Below are positions 43,062-51,837 of a DNA stretch of 64,000 nucleotides, in pieces (the first letter of the stretch is position 1; every line of letters starts with the position of its first letter). The stretch is from Thermoanaerobaculia bacterium (lineage in GTDB: Bacteria > Acidobacteriota > Thermoanaerobaculia > Multivoradales > J023), in contig JAUIJL010000032.1 of assembly GCA_030431255.1 (NCBI GenBank), positions 36,706 to 100,705 on the forward strand, read 5' to 3'. The notes below the pieces were generated by a model, which saw only the letters and a list, made by a program, of their open reading frames with translations, ran no database searches and was not told the origin of the DNA. Both the position numbers and the translations under genes were made by a program.

Positions 43062-46000
43062 ATGACCCCTGAACGCTGGCAAGAGATCCGTCGGGTGTTG
43101 GAAGCGGCCCTTGACCTGGAGCCGCAGGATCGAGCTGCGTATTTGGACTCGGAATGTGCGGGGGATCCCGAGCTTCGTGCCGAGGTCGAAGGCATGCTTT
43201 CCTCCTACGAGAAGTCCTCCAGCTTGCTCGAAACGCCGGCCATTCGTTTAGGTGCGGCCGGCCTAGGTGCGGCCGGCCTAGGTGCGGCCGGCCTTGCGGA
43301 CACCGATTCGCTCACGGAGCCGGCGGTTTCGGGGACCGACATGCCCTCCCGAGTCGGCCGTTATCGTCTGGTCGAAACCCTGGGGCAAGGGGGCATGGGG
43401 GAGGTCTTTCTCGCCCATCGGATCGATGATTATGAGCAAGAGGTTGCGATCAAGCTCTTGCGACCGGGCAAGGAAAACCAAGAGCTCTTGCTGCGTTTTT
43501 TGCGTGAGCGACAAATCCTCGCGGGCATGGAGCATCCCAATATCGCCAAATTGCTCGACGGCGGCACCACCGACGACGGCCGTCCGTTTTTGGTGATGGA
43601 ATACATACAGGGTGAGCCTTTCGATGCCTATTGCAATCGAGGGGATTTGTCTGTCGAGCAGAGGTTGGCGCTTTTCGTCGAGGTGTGCGACGCCATCCAA
43701 TTCGCCCATCAGAATCTGGTGGTCCATCGGGATTTGAAACCCGGCAATATTTTGGTCACCGCCGAAGGGCGACCGAAGCTGCTGGATTTCGGCATCGCCA
43801 AGATCCTACGGCCCGAGGAATTTCCCCAAACCGTGGTGCCGACCCGGACCGGGTTGACGCCCATGACCCCGGAGTACGCGGCTCCCGAGCAGATCCGCGG
43901 GCGGGCGGTGACCACCGCCACGGACGTCTACGCGCTGGGGGTGCTGCTCTACGAGGTGCTGGCCGGTAGAAAGCCGTTCGCCTTGAGCGGCGGGGATTTC
44001 GGCAAGCTGGTTCAAGACATTTGCCATCGGGAGCCCAGCCGACCGTCGACGGTGGTGCTCAAGCCGGAGCCCGCCGAAGGCTCGGCGGAAGCGCCCGAAG
44101 GCGCGGGTCGCCGTTCCAAGGACTACCTCCGCCGTCGGCTGGCAGGGGATCTCGACGCCATCGTGCTGCGAGCCTTGAGCAAGGAGCCGGGGGATCGGTA
44201 TGCGTCCGCCGCGCAGCTGCGCGACGACATCCAACGGCATCTCGACGGTCTGCCGGTGTTGGCCCGGGCCGGCTCATTGTTTTACGACGCCGGCAAATTG
44301 ATCCGTCGGCATCGGGTGGGCGTGTCGGTCGCCCTGGTGGCGGTGCTTTCCTTGGCTGCTTTCCTCGCCACGGTATTCGCCCAGCAGCGGCGCCTATTGG
44401 AAGAGCAGAGCTTGCGATTGGTGCAACGGAATCGTGCTGAAACCGTGTCGAGCTGGATGCTGGAGCTTTTTGAGCTGCCGGCACCGAGTCGCTCTCGGGG
44501 GGAGAAAATCACCGTGCGAGAGCTTCTGGATCGCAACGCGGCCACCCTCGCGACCCAAGGTAAGGGAGATGTCCGGCTGCAAGCGGAGCTCACCGGCACC
44601 ATCGGCCGGACCTATGCCCAGCTCGGTTTGAGCCGGGAGGGTATCGACCTGCTCCGCCGCTCGGTGACGCTGCACCGTTTGGCCGCGGCTTCGGGGGAGC
44701 GGCCCGACGAAGCGGCCCTCGGGACCCGATTGCACCAGCTCGCCGATGCGCTCACCTCCTACGGGGACTTCCGCCGGGCGATCACCGTCGGCCGTGAAGC
44801 CTTGGCCCGCCGGACCGCCGCGGAGCAGGAGGTGGGTCGGGCCGCGGTGGCCGAGAGCTTAGGTCTACTCGGCCATCTCGAAGATTTGTTGGGCAACTAC
44901 GGCCGTGCCGAGCGTTTGCTGAATCAGGCCTTGGCTCTTGCGCGCGAGGCCGGGGATGAAGCGATTCTGGCCTCTATCTTGGAGTTTTGTGCTGAAGCCC
45001 AGTGGAGCGCCGGAGACGTCGACGCCGCCTTGCCCCTCTACCGAGAAGCCTTGGTGCTGTTGGTGGAGCTGCACGGAGAGCTCGATCCGGATGTGGCCCT
45101 GATGGAAGCGAATCTGGCTTGGGCGGAGGCCACCGAGGATCCCCACCGGGCGGAAATTCGGCTGCGGGAGTCGATCGTGGATCAGCGCAAAGTCTTCGAC
45201 GATGCTCATCCGGTGCTGGCGACCTCCCTCAACAATCTCGGCTTGGTGCTCTATGAGACGTCGCGCTTCGAGGAAGCCGAAGCCGTGCTCCGAGAAGCAG
45301 CGAGCATGCAGAGGGAGCTTTTCGGCGCCCACCATCCGAAAGTCGCCCGCACCTTGTCCAATTTGGCCAATGCCGAAGCGGCCTTGGGCAAGCTCGACAG
45401 CGCGGAAAAGCACCTGCGATCGGCGCTCGAGGTGGTCGAGCGACGGTTGGGCGCCGACCATGCGGACTACGGGGTTTGCCTCAACAACTTGGCGGAGCTC
45501 TATCTCCGGCGGGGTGACGCGGAACGTGCCTTGCCGTTGCTCGAGCAGGCCCAAGCGGTGCTCGAAGCCGCCTTGGGTCGGGACCATGCCCGGCTGACAG
45601 AGGTGTTGAGCAGCCGTGGCCAAGCGGAAAGGCTCCTGGGGCGTGGCGCCGAAGCGGAACGCATCTTGGCGCGGGCGGTGGAGATCGCCGATCGATCTTC
45701 CGGCGACCATCATCCGGTGTTGCCCGCGGCCCTCTACAACCTAGCGGTGGTGCGCACCGAGCTGGGCAAGGAGAAGGAGGCGGTGCGGGCCTTGGAGCGC
45801 AATCTGGAGCTGGTCGGCCGACGGGGGGAGCATCTCGTGTCCGTGGCCGAGGTCGAAACCCGCTTGGCGGATCTGCTCTTGAAGCTTGAACGCTTCGAGG
45901 AAGCGGAAACCGTGGCTCGCCGGGCCCACGTCTCGTGGCTGACTCTGGCGGGAAAAACGAATCTCTGGACGCTGTCGGTTCAAGGCACCCTGGGCTTGGC

Positions 46001-46214
46001 CATCCTGCGTCAGGGGCGAGCGGAAGAAGCGGAGCCCTTGCTGACGGAGCGCCTGGAGCTGCTCGAGGCTTCCCAGCCGGCCACCTCCAAACGGCTCCAC
46101 AAGGCCTATGCATATGTGATCGAGCTCTATCGCGCCCTCGACGATACGGAGTCCGCGGAACGATACGTCAGGGTCCTGGCAGCCCTGCCGGGGTCGGATA
46201 AGATGTCGCCATGA
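43062..46214 (+). CDS. Ser/Thr protein kinase with TPR array, paired with an ECF sigma factor
   Basis: The protein has 1050 residues. The N-terminus (MTPERWQEIRRVLEAALDLEP) is the conserved opening of kinases found beside this class of ECF factor in Acidobacteriota and Planctomycetota. Residues 63-77 hold three copies of LGAAG encoded by a 3x15-bp tandem repeat (43251-43295). The kinase domain spans about 101-400: K131, HRDLKPGN (222-229) and DFG (242-244). A transmembrane segment follows (about 418-440), then a long TPR region, including tetratricopeptide units of the kinesin-light-chain type (LATSLNNLGLVLYETSRFEEAE). Its stop codon overlaps the sigma-factor start (ATGA), so the pair is translationally coupled and probably forms one signalling unit. 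Confidence 0.92.
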   Translation: MTPERWQEIRRVLEAALDLEPQDRAAYLDSECAGDPELRAEVEGMLSSYEKSSSLLETPAIRLGAAGLGAAGLGAAGLADTDSLTEPAVSGTDMPSRVGRYRLVETLGQGGMGEVFLAHRIDDYEQEVAIKLLRPGKENQELLLRFLRERQILAGMEHPNIAKLLDGGTTDDGRPFLVMEYIQGEPFDAYCNRGDLSVEQRLALFVEVCDAIQFAHQNLVVHRDLKPGNILVTAEGRPKLLDFGIAKILRPEEFPQTVVPTRTGLTPMTPEYAAPEQIRGRAVTTATDVYALGVLLYEVLAGRKPFALSGGDFGKLVQDICHREPSRPSTVVLKPEPAEGSAEAPEGAGRRSKDYLRRRLAGDLDAIVLRALSKEPGDRYASAAQLRDDIQRHLDGLPVLARAGSLFYDAGKLIRRHRVGVSVALVAVLSLAAFLATVFAQQRRLLEEQSLRLVQRNRAETVSSWMLELFELPAPSRSRGEKITVRELLDRNAATLATQGKGDVRLQAELTGTIGRTYAQLGLSREGIDLLRRSVTLHRLAAASGERPDEAALGTRLHQLADALTSYGDFRRAITVGREALARRTAAEQEVGRAAVAESLGLLGHLEDLLGNYGRAERLLNQALALAREAGDEAILASILEFCAEAQWSAGDVDAALPLYREALVLLVELHGELDPDVALMEANLAWAEATEDPHRAEIRLRESIVDQRKVFDDAHPVLATSLNNLGLVLYETSRFEEAEAVLREAASMQRELFGAHHPKVARTLSNLANAEAALGKLDSAEKHLRSALEVVERRLGADHADYGVCLNNLAELYLRRGDAERALPLLEQAQAVLEAALGRDHARLTEVLSSRGQAERLLGRGAEAERILARAVEIADRSSGDHHPVLPAALYNLAVVRTELGKEKEAVRALERNLELVGRRGEHLVSVAEVETRLADLLLKLERFEEAETVARRAHVSWLTLAGKTNLWTLSVQGTLGLAILRQGRAEEAEPLLTERLELLEASQPATSKRLHKAYAYVIELYRALDDTESAERYVRVLAALPGSDKMSP

Positions 46215-46783
46215 CGCAACAAGTCACGGATCTCCTTTTGGCTTGGAACGACGGCAATAAGGAAGCTCTGGACCGTCTTCTGCCGATCGTCACGGAGGAG
46301 CTGCACAAGCTGGCGTCGGTTTATCTACGGGACGAGCGAGCCGGACGCACGCTCCAACCCACGGCTTTGGTCAACGAGCTCTACATGCGCTTGATCGATC
46401 GCAAGCGGGTCAGCTGGCAGAATCGCTCCCACTTCTTCGGATTTGCCGCCACCACCATGCGGCGGATCTTGGTGGACTACGCTCGGGCCAGGAATGCCAA
46501 CAAGCGGGGTGGGGATCTAGCCCGCGTGACCCTCGACGATCTCGGCGCGCTGACCCAAGGGCCGGACCTGGACATCCTGGCCCTCGACGTGGCCTTGGAC
46601 GAGCTCGGCAAGCTGGAGCCGCGTTTGGCCCGGGTCGTGGAGCTCAGATTTTTCAGTGGATTGTCGATCGAGGAAACGGCGGAGGTGCTCGAGGTCGGCG
46701 TGTCGACCGTCAACCGGGATTGGCGCACGGCCAAAGCCTTTTTGCTGCATCGACTGGATTCCGATTTTTCGCCTGAAAGCTGA
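46211..46783 (+). CDS. ECF-family sigma factor (TIGR02999-like)
   Basis: The protein has 190 residues. It shows the sigma-70 region 2 core (LQPTALVNELYMRLID ... FFGFAATTMRRILVDYARARNANKRGG) and the region 4 helix-turn-helix (SGLSIEETAEVLEVGVSTVNRDWRTAKAFL). The motif LQPTALVNELYMRL and the basic NANKRGG segment are typical of the TIGR02999/ECF-like subgroup that occurs next to Ser/Thr kinases in Acidobacteriota and Planctomycetota. It starts inside the stop codon of the kinase gene. No anti-sigma factor is visible, so control by the kinase is the likeliest mechanism. Confidence 0.92.
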   Translation: MTQQVTDLLLAWNDGNKEALDRLLPIVTEELHKLASVYLRDERAGRTLQPTALVNELYMRLIDRKRVSWQNRSHFFGFAATTMRRILVDYARARNANKRGGDLARVTLDDLGALTQGPDLDILALDVALDELGKLEPRLARVVELRFFSGLSIEETAEVLEVGVSTVNRDWRTAKAFLLHRLDSDFSPES

Positions 46784-46786
46784 GCC

Positions 46787-47488
46787 ATGCACATCGCATT
46801 TGACGCCGACGATACCCTCTGGCACAACGAGCCTCTCTTCAATCTCACCCAAAGCAAAGTGGCCGAGCTGCTTTCGGATTGGGCGAGCGAGGAGGACCTC
46901 GGGCCGTTGGTGAACGATATCGAGAGGCGAAATTTGGCCCTCTTCGGCTACGGCGCCAAGGGCTTTACCCTTTCGTTGATCGAAACCGCCCTAGAAGTGT
47001 CGAAGGGGCAAGTGTCGGCCTCGGTGATCGGCACCATTCTCGACGCCGGCAAGGCGATGATCGAGCATCCGATCGATTTGCTGCCGGGGGTCGAGGAAAC
47101 CTTGGAGCATATGTCGAAAGAGCACCCCCTGATGTTGATCACCAAGGGAGATCTCTTCGATCAAGAGTCCAAAATCGCCCGCTCCGGTCTAGCCGAATAT
47201 TTCTCGACCATTGAGATCGTCTCGGAGAAGAATTCCAAAACCTATCGGGAGCTGTTGACGCGTCACGACATCGCGGCGGAGCGCTTCGTGATGATCGGCA
47301 ATTCGGTGAGATCCGACATCCTGCCCGTGGTGTCGATCGGCGGAAACGCCATTCACATCCCCTACGACAACACTTGGGAGCTGGACCAGGTGGAGCATCG
47401 GGGGGCGGAGTCGGAAGGCTTTTTCGAGATCGCCGGCATCTCGGAGGTGCCGGACGTCCTTCAGCGTATCGCGGCCCTCGGCTGGTGA
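46787..47488 (+). CDS. HAD superfamily phosphatase-like hydrolase
   Basis: The protein has 233 residues. HAD motif I is FDADDT (D6 nucleophile and D8), motif II is the LMLITKGD threonine, motif III is the lysine in EKNSKTY, and motif IV is the acidic pair in MIGNSVRSDI. A helical cap region lies between motifs I and II, as in small-molecule phosphatases of the haloacid dehalogenase group. The gene starts 4 bases after the sigma-factor gene and may be co-transcribed with it. The substrate is unknown. Its final 28 bases overlap the end of the convergent modC gene. Confidence 0.85.
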   Translation: MHIAFDADDTLWHNEPLFNLTQSKVAELLSDWASEEDLGPLVNDIERRNLALFGYGAKGFTLSLIETALEVSKGQVSASVIGTILDAGKAMIEHPIDLLPGVEETLEHMSKEHPLMLITKGDLFDQESKIARSGLAEYFSTIEIVSEKNSKTYRELLTRHDIAAERFVMIGNSVRSDILPVVSIGGNAIHIPYDNTWELDQVEHRGAESEGFFEIAGISEVPDVLQRIAALGW

Positions 47489-48585
47489 CCTCGATCCTGG
47501 GCTCCGTAAACCCGACAGGCGGTGGCCTTGAACACCAAAAAGACCGGCTTGGCGATTTCGAGACCAAGATGGCCCGGTGTGGGCTCGACCACTTGCACCA
47601 GCACGCTGGGAAGGCCGTCTCCCAGCTCCACACTGACCAAGCCCTGATCCGGTCGAATGTCGCCGACCCGAGCCGGCAGGACATTGCGAGCCGACAAACC
47701 TCGGGGCCGCTCGGTGGCCAGCAGCAGGTCGTTGGCCCGTAGGCCGACCAATACCTCTCCTTCGCCCGGAAGAGGCTCGGTGATGATTTCGAGACCCTCG
47801 CGCAGCATGACCGTGCGCGGGGCTCCGGCCGTCGACGGAGCGGGGCTCAGCCGCCCCGGCAAGAGATTCTCGAAACCGGCGCGGTCGGCGGTGGGGAAGA
47901 CCTCGGGGTCGGTGAGCACCCGGCGCGGATCGCCGTCGGTGACGGCTTGCCCTTGTTTGAGCACCAGGAGGTGATCGCAAAGGGCCTGCACTTCCACGGG
48001 ATCGTGGGAAATCAGCACCATGGGCACGGTCAGCTGCCCGCGAATGTGACGCAAATAGGGCAGCAATCCCCTGCGGCTCGGCAGGTCGAGGGATGCCAGG
48101 GGCTCGTCGAGCAGCAGCAGCCTGGGTCCCGAGCAGAGGGCTCGGCCTAGGGCCACCCGCTGACGCTCACCCCCGGAGAGGGTGGTGACGTCGCGGTGAA
48201 GCAGTGGAGCCAGCTCCAGCAGCTCCACCGCTTCCGACATCAGGTGCTCGGGATCGGATCCGGATCGCCGAGCGCGCTCGGAGGCGGTCCGCAGATTGCC
48301 CTGCACGTCGAGGTGAGGAAACAACAGACCGTCCTGGGACGTCCAACCGATGCCGCGACGCTCGGGCGGCACAAACCGACCGCGGTCGGTATCGAGCCAG
48401 ATCTCGTCCTGGAAGCGAATCAAGCCCTGGGCCCCGCGTCTCAGACCGGCCAGGGTTTCGAGCAAGCTGGTCTTGCCCGCGCCCGAGGGCCCGAAAATGC
48501 CCGTCGACGGCAGCTCCAGCTCTTGATCGAGCTCGAGATCGAAACGGTCTAGGGGCAGTCGAATGCGGATTTCGAGGTGGCTCAT
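47461..48585 (-). CDS. modC: Molybdate ABC transporter ATP-binding protein
   Basis: The protein has 374 residues. Motifs are complete: Walker A GPSGAGKT, the Q loop near [11 protein letters not shown], the signature [15 protein letters not shown], Walker [13 protein letters not shown] and the switch histidine (VLISHDPVE). The C-terminal region from about 285 is a Mop/TOBE-like molybdate-binding domain ([15 protein letters not shown]), which separates ModC from other ABC ATPases. The start at 48585 overlaps the modB stop codon by 4 bases (ATGA). ModC energises uptake of molybdate or tungstate with ModB in the inner membrane. No modA is present in the window. Confidence 0.88.
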   Translation of the reverse strand: MSHLEIRIRLPLDRFDLELDQELELPSTGIFGPSGAGKTSLLETLAGLRRGAQGLIRFQDEIWLDTDRGRFVPPERRGIGWTSQDGLLFPHLDVQGNLRTASERARRSGSDPEHLMSEAVELLELAPLLHRDVTTLSGGERQRVALGRALCSGPRLLLLDEPLASLDLPSRRGLLPYLRHIRGQLTVPMVLISHDPVEVQALCDHLLVLKQGQAVTDGDPRRVLTDPEVFPTADRAGFENLLPGRLSPAPSTAGAPRTVMLREGLEIITEPLPGEGEVLVGLRANDLLLATERPRGLSARNVLPARVGDIRPDQGLVSVELGDGLPSVLVQVVEPTPGHLGLEIAKPVFLVFKATACRVYGAQDRGHQPRAAIR

Positions 48586-49307
48586 CGACGGGCTCCCGCG
48601 CCGCGGCCTTGTTTCCAGTCCAGTCGGTCCTGCCCTCGTGCGGGGCGGCCGGGGCCGGCCAAAGTTTCGCTGGCCCAAATGGCCAGCAGGCCGAGCATCA
48701 ACGCGGCGATCATCAGGCCGTCCGCTCGGCCGAGATCTCCCCGTTGTTGGGCTGAATAGATGGCCGACGCCAGGGTTTGGGTTCGTCCCGGAATGTTGCC
48801 CGCCAAGATCACGGTGGCGCCGAATTCTCCGACCGCCCGGGTGAATCCCAGGATCAACGCCGCCAACAAGCCCTTGCGGGCCAGGGGCAGGGAGAATCGG
48901 AAGAAAACCGAGAACGGTCCGAAGCCCAAAGTCCGAGCCGCCAGCTCGAGCCGTGGATCCACGCCCTCAAACGTCACCCGGGCGGTGCGGGCGACCAAGG
49001 GTAGGGACATCACCGAGGCTGCGACCACGGCAGCCTTCCAGGTCAGCAGGATATTCAGGTCGAAGCCGAGGGTGTGTCGACCGAGGGGGCCGTCCACTGC
49101 CAAGAGCCGCAACAACAAAAAACCCACGGCGGTCGGCGGCAGGACCAGTGGCAGGGTGACGATGGAAGAAACCAGGGATTTGGCGGGGAAGTCGAATCGC
49201 GCCAAGGCGTAGCCCGCGGCGATGCCCGGAATCGCGGTGATCAAGGTCGCGGTGGCGGCCACTTTGAGGGTCAGGGCCAAGACGCCGAGCAGGGTCACCT
49301 CCACCAT
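48582..49307 (-). CDS. modB: Molybdate ABC transporter permease
   Basis: The protein has 241 residues with about five to six transmembrane helices. The binding-protein-dependent transport motif is present (the EAA-like loop [29 protein letters not shown], followed by [17 protein letters not shown]). The GEFGA segment is typical of ModB/CysT-type permeases. It starts first and modC follows with a 4-base overlap. A substrate-binding protein gene would be expected next to it, but the divergent gene upstream is a glycosyltransferase; the modA gene must lie elsewhere or be absent. Confidence 0.87.
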   Translation of the reverse strand: MVEVTLLGVLALTLKVAATATLITAIPGIAAGYALARFDFPAKSLVSSIVTLPLVLPPTAVGFLLLRLLAVDGPLGRHTLGFDLNILLTWKAAVVAASVMSLPLVARTARVTFEGVDPRLELAARTLGFGPFSVFFRFSLPLARKGLLAALILGFTRAVGEFGATVILAGNIPGRTQTLASAIYSAQQRGDLGRADGLMIAALMLGLLAIWASETLAGPGRPARGQDRLDWKQGRGAGARR

Positions 49308-49586
49308 GGTTAGCTTCGCATTGGTCAGAGCTTCTTCGAGGCCGGCGCAGGGCTGTGGGCGGTGGAGGGCCGAGTCATGGTCGGATTGTAACGGAAAGGT
49401 GGGGCGTTAGCCTGTGAAAGCGCCTTGAGGGCGCGTTATGAGATCTCCTAAAGCCCTTGAAATCAGCTTTTAGGGCGTCATGTTCGGCCATGCTCAGATC
49501 ATGGCTCGCAACGGTTGGAAACCGCATACTGAATGGGCAGAACGCAGCTCGGACCCGATCCGAAGCTCCGAACCCACCTCACAGAA

Positions 49587-51215
49587 ATGAGCAAAACCAT
49601 GAAGCAGTTTCGCGCCGCCGATTTGCTGAGCCCCCTCGTGATCTTTCCTGCCGTCAAGATGTCGCTCCATGCCTTGACCCTCCGTGGATACGGCGTGTTT
49701 CGGGACGAGCTCTACTACGTCGCCTGTAGCGACCGGCTCAGCGCCGGCTATGTGGACCATCCACCCCTTTCCATTTTCGTGCTCAGGGGCATCCGAGAAA
49801 TCTTCGGTGACGGTCTCTTGCCCATGCGCGTAGCGTCAGCCATTTTGGGGGTGGTGACTCTCTTGGCGATCGGCTTGCTGACTCGGCGCTTGGGGGGAGG
49901 CGCGATCGCTCAGTCGTTGGCCATGGCAGCGTTCTTGGCTTCGCCGATCTTTTGGTTCTTGGGCCATTTCTATTCCATGAACAGCTTCGACGCGCTGTTT
50001 TGGGTGGTCTCTGCCTATGTGCTCATCGAGGCGCTCGGGGTGGGCCAGGACCGGGGTGCGGAGACTGAAGGCCCGGTGGGTGGAAATAGGAAATGGCTGT
50101 TGCTGGGCTTGGTGCTGGGGCTGGGGCTGCTCAACAAAATCAGTGTGTTGTGGTTGGGGTTGGGCATCGCGGTGGGGCTGTTGATGACCCGTGAACGCCG
50201 TCATTTCAAAACCTTTGGACCGTGGATCGCCGGCGGGACGGCCGCTTTGGTCTTCCTGCCCCATGTCGGTTGGCAGATCGCCACGGGCTGGCCGACCCTT
50301 GAGTTCATTTCCAACGCCACCCAGAACAAAATGGTCTCCGTGTCGCCCCTGACGTTTGTTGCCGGGCAATTGGAGCTCGTCGGAGGGTGGATCGGCGGGT
50401 TGTTCGTCTTGGTGGGGCTGGCCGGTTTCTTCTTCGATGTCCAGGCCCGCAAAGTCTCTGTTTTGGGATGGATGTACCTGACGGTCTTCCTGGTCCTGAT
50501 GATCAACGGCGCCAGCCGGGCCGGCTACCTCGCTCCGGCCTACGGCTGGGTGTGGCCGGTCGCCGCTTGGGTGGTAGAGCGTCGCCTAAAAGGTCTGTCG
50601 GCTCGCGTCGCCGGCTTGCTCGCGGTGGTCATGATCCTGGCCCTGTTGCTGAGAGGGGCGGTCGCCCTGCCCTTTACCCTACCGATTCTGGAGGTCGAGC
50701 AGTATCAGGCCTACGCGCGCACCCTCGGGGTAGAGCCTTCGACCTCCGAGCGCAAAGAGCTGGGGGCGCTGCCCCAGCACTATGCGGATATGTTCGGCTG
50801 GCGGGAGAAGGTGCGAGCCGCTAGGGGTGCTTTTGAAGGGCTGAATCCTGCGGAAGCGGAGACGGCGTGCTTCATGGCCTTCAACTACGGCGTGGCCGGA
50901 GCGCTCGAAAACGAGGCCCTGGCGCTTGGTACCGACCCCGGAGGTACCGACCCCGGAGGTCGAGCCTTGCCTCCGGTGGTGAGCGGTCACAATAACTACT
51001 GGCTGTGGGGACCCGGTGCGTGTACCGGCGAGGTGCTGATCGTTTTCGGCAGCGATCTCGAGGAGCTTTCCCAGCACTTCGACCGGGTGGAGCGGGTGGA
51101 TACGGTCCGTTGCGATCTGTGCATGCCCTACGAAAACCATCAACCCGTCTTCGTGGCGCGGGGGCCCAAGACGCCCCTAGCGGAGGCTTGGCCGATGCTC
51201 AAACACTACGACTGA
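49587..51215 (+). CDS. Family-39-like glycosyltransferase, membrane (PMT_2 domain)
   Basis: The protein has about 542 residues with roughly eleven transmembrane segments. The N-terminal loop carries FRDELYYVA, whose Asp-Glu pair is the catalytic-site motif of protein mannosyltransferase and ArnT-type GT-C enzymes. SAGYVDHPPLSIF and LASPIFWFLGHFYSMNSFD also fit the PMT_2 family. It probably transfers a sugar from a lipid-linked donor to a protein or lipid on the outer face of the inner membrane. Residues in the C-terminal part hold a 2x15-bp tandem repeat coding GTDPG twice (50928-50957). I chose the ATG at 49587 (MSKTMKQF); an in-frame ATG at 49533 is possible and neither has a strong ribosome site. 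Confidence 0.8.
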   Translation: MSKTMKQFRAADLLSPLVIFPAVKMSLHALTLRGYGVFRDELYYVACSDRLSAGYVDHPPLSIFVLRGIREIFGDGLLPMRVASAILGVVTLLAIGLLTRRLGGGAIAQSLAMAAFLASPIFWFLGHFYSMNSFDALFWVVSAYVLIEALGVGQDRGAETEGPVGGNRKWLLLGLVLGLGLLNKISVLWLGLGIAVGLLMTRERRHFKTFGPWIAGGTAALVFLPHVGWQIATGWPTLEFISNATQNKMVSVSPLTFVAGQLELVGGWIGGLFVLVGLAGFFFDVQARKVSVLGWMYLTVFLVLMINGASRAGYLAPAYGWVWPVAAWVVERRLKGLSARVAGLLAVVMILALLLRGAVALPFTLPILEVEQYQAYARTLGVEPSTSERKELGALPQHYADMFGWREKVRAARGAFEGLNPAEAETACFMAFNYGVAGALENEALALGTDPGGTDPGGRALPPVVSGHNNYWLWGPGACTGEVLIVFGSDLEELSQHFDRVERVDTVRCDLCMPYENHQPVFVARGPKTPLAEAWPMLKHYD

Positions 51216-51259
51216 TGGGCTGCGATCGAGAGGCTACGACGGCGGCCGTAGGCACACCA

Positions 51260-51290
51260 AACCACAGCGCGGGGCTTCCGCGCTGTGGTT
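51260..51290. terminator. Terminator between convergent genes
   Basis: A perfect 13-bp stem (AACCACAGCGCGG / CCGCGCTGTGGTT) with a 5-base loop lies 44 bases after the glycosyltransferase stop codon and 40 bases before the end of the convergent SEC-C gene. Confidence 0.7.
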
Positions 51291-51330
51291 CCGGTGAAGG
51301 GTTTCGTTGAAGCTGCGAGGATCGATCGGC

Positions 51331-51621
51331 TCAGCGGCCGAAGTTGATCGCGCTCGGGTCCGAGCCGCCACCGGCGGCGGGAGGATCCGTGGTCATCCAG
51401 ATCCAAATGCCGAGGGCCGCGATACCCACGGCGCCGATCACGCCACCGACCGCTTCGGAGAGCGCGAAAGTGCCCGCGAGGGCGGCGACCACCACCACCA
51501 CGATGGCGATAAAGATCTGCTGGGACCGCTTGTTCTGCTCGGGTCCACCGGTGACCAAACAACAACGCTTGTACTTCTTTCCGCTGCCGCAAGGGCAGGG
51601 ATCATTTCTTCCTGTGCTCAT
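51331..51621 (-). CDS. SEC-C motif membrane protein
   Basis: The protein has 96 residues. It opens with a complete SEC-C zinc motif (GRNDPCPCGSGKKYKRCC), the same type found at the C-terminus of SecA, and continues with two transmembrane segments (QIFIAIVVVVVAALAGTFAL and VGGVIGAVGIAALGIWIWM). Small SEC-C proteins of this type are widespread and mostly uncharacterised; the motif binds zinc. I chose the start at 51621 (MSTGRNDP); an ATG six codons upstream is also possible. Confidence 0.8.
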   Translation of the reverse strand: MSTGRNDPCPCGSGKKYKRCCLVTGGPEQNKRSQQIFIAIVVVVVAALAGTFALSEAVGGVIGAVGIAALGIWIWMTTDPPAAGGGSDPSAINFGR

Positions 51622-51837
51622 GGACGGGGAGGTTATCATGCCCGTCGGCCGGGTTTGATCCGACGAGCCGTCGGACGTCGTCGTGGGCCGGATCGCGGCG
51701 GGGCTTGTAGGATCGCTCGGGGAAAGCGATTCACCTTCGCTATAATTCCGCGGCTATTGCGGGAACCAGCCTAGAACCTACTTGTCTTGATCCGTCCCCT
51801 TTGTGAAGACCCCGGTCCAATTCCACGGAGACCACCG

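Noticed and set aside
51741..51746. TATAAT as a -10 box for the S9 peptidase gene
   Set aside because: The hexamer is perfect, but no -35 element lies 16-18 bases upstream and the distance to the gene start is about 90 bases, so support is too weak to list.
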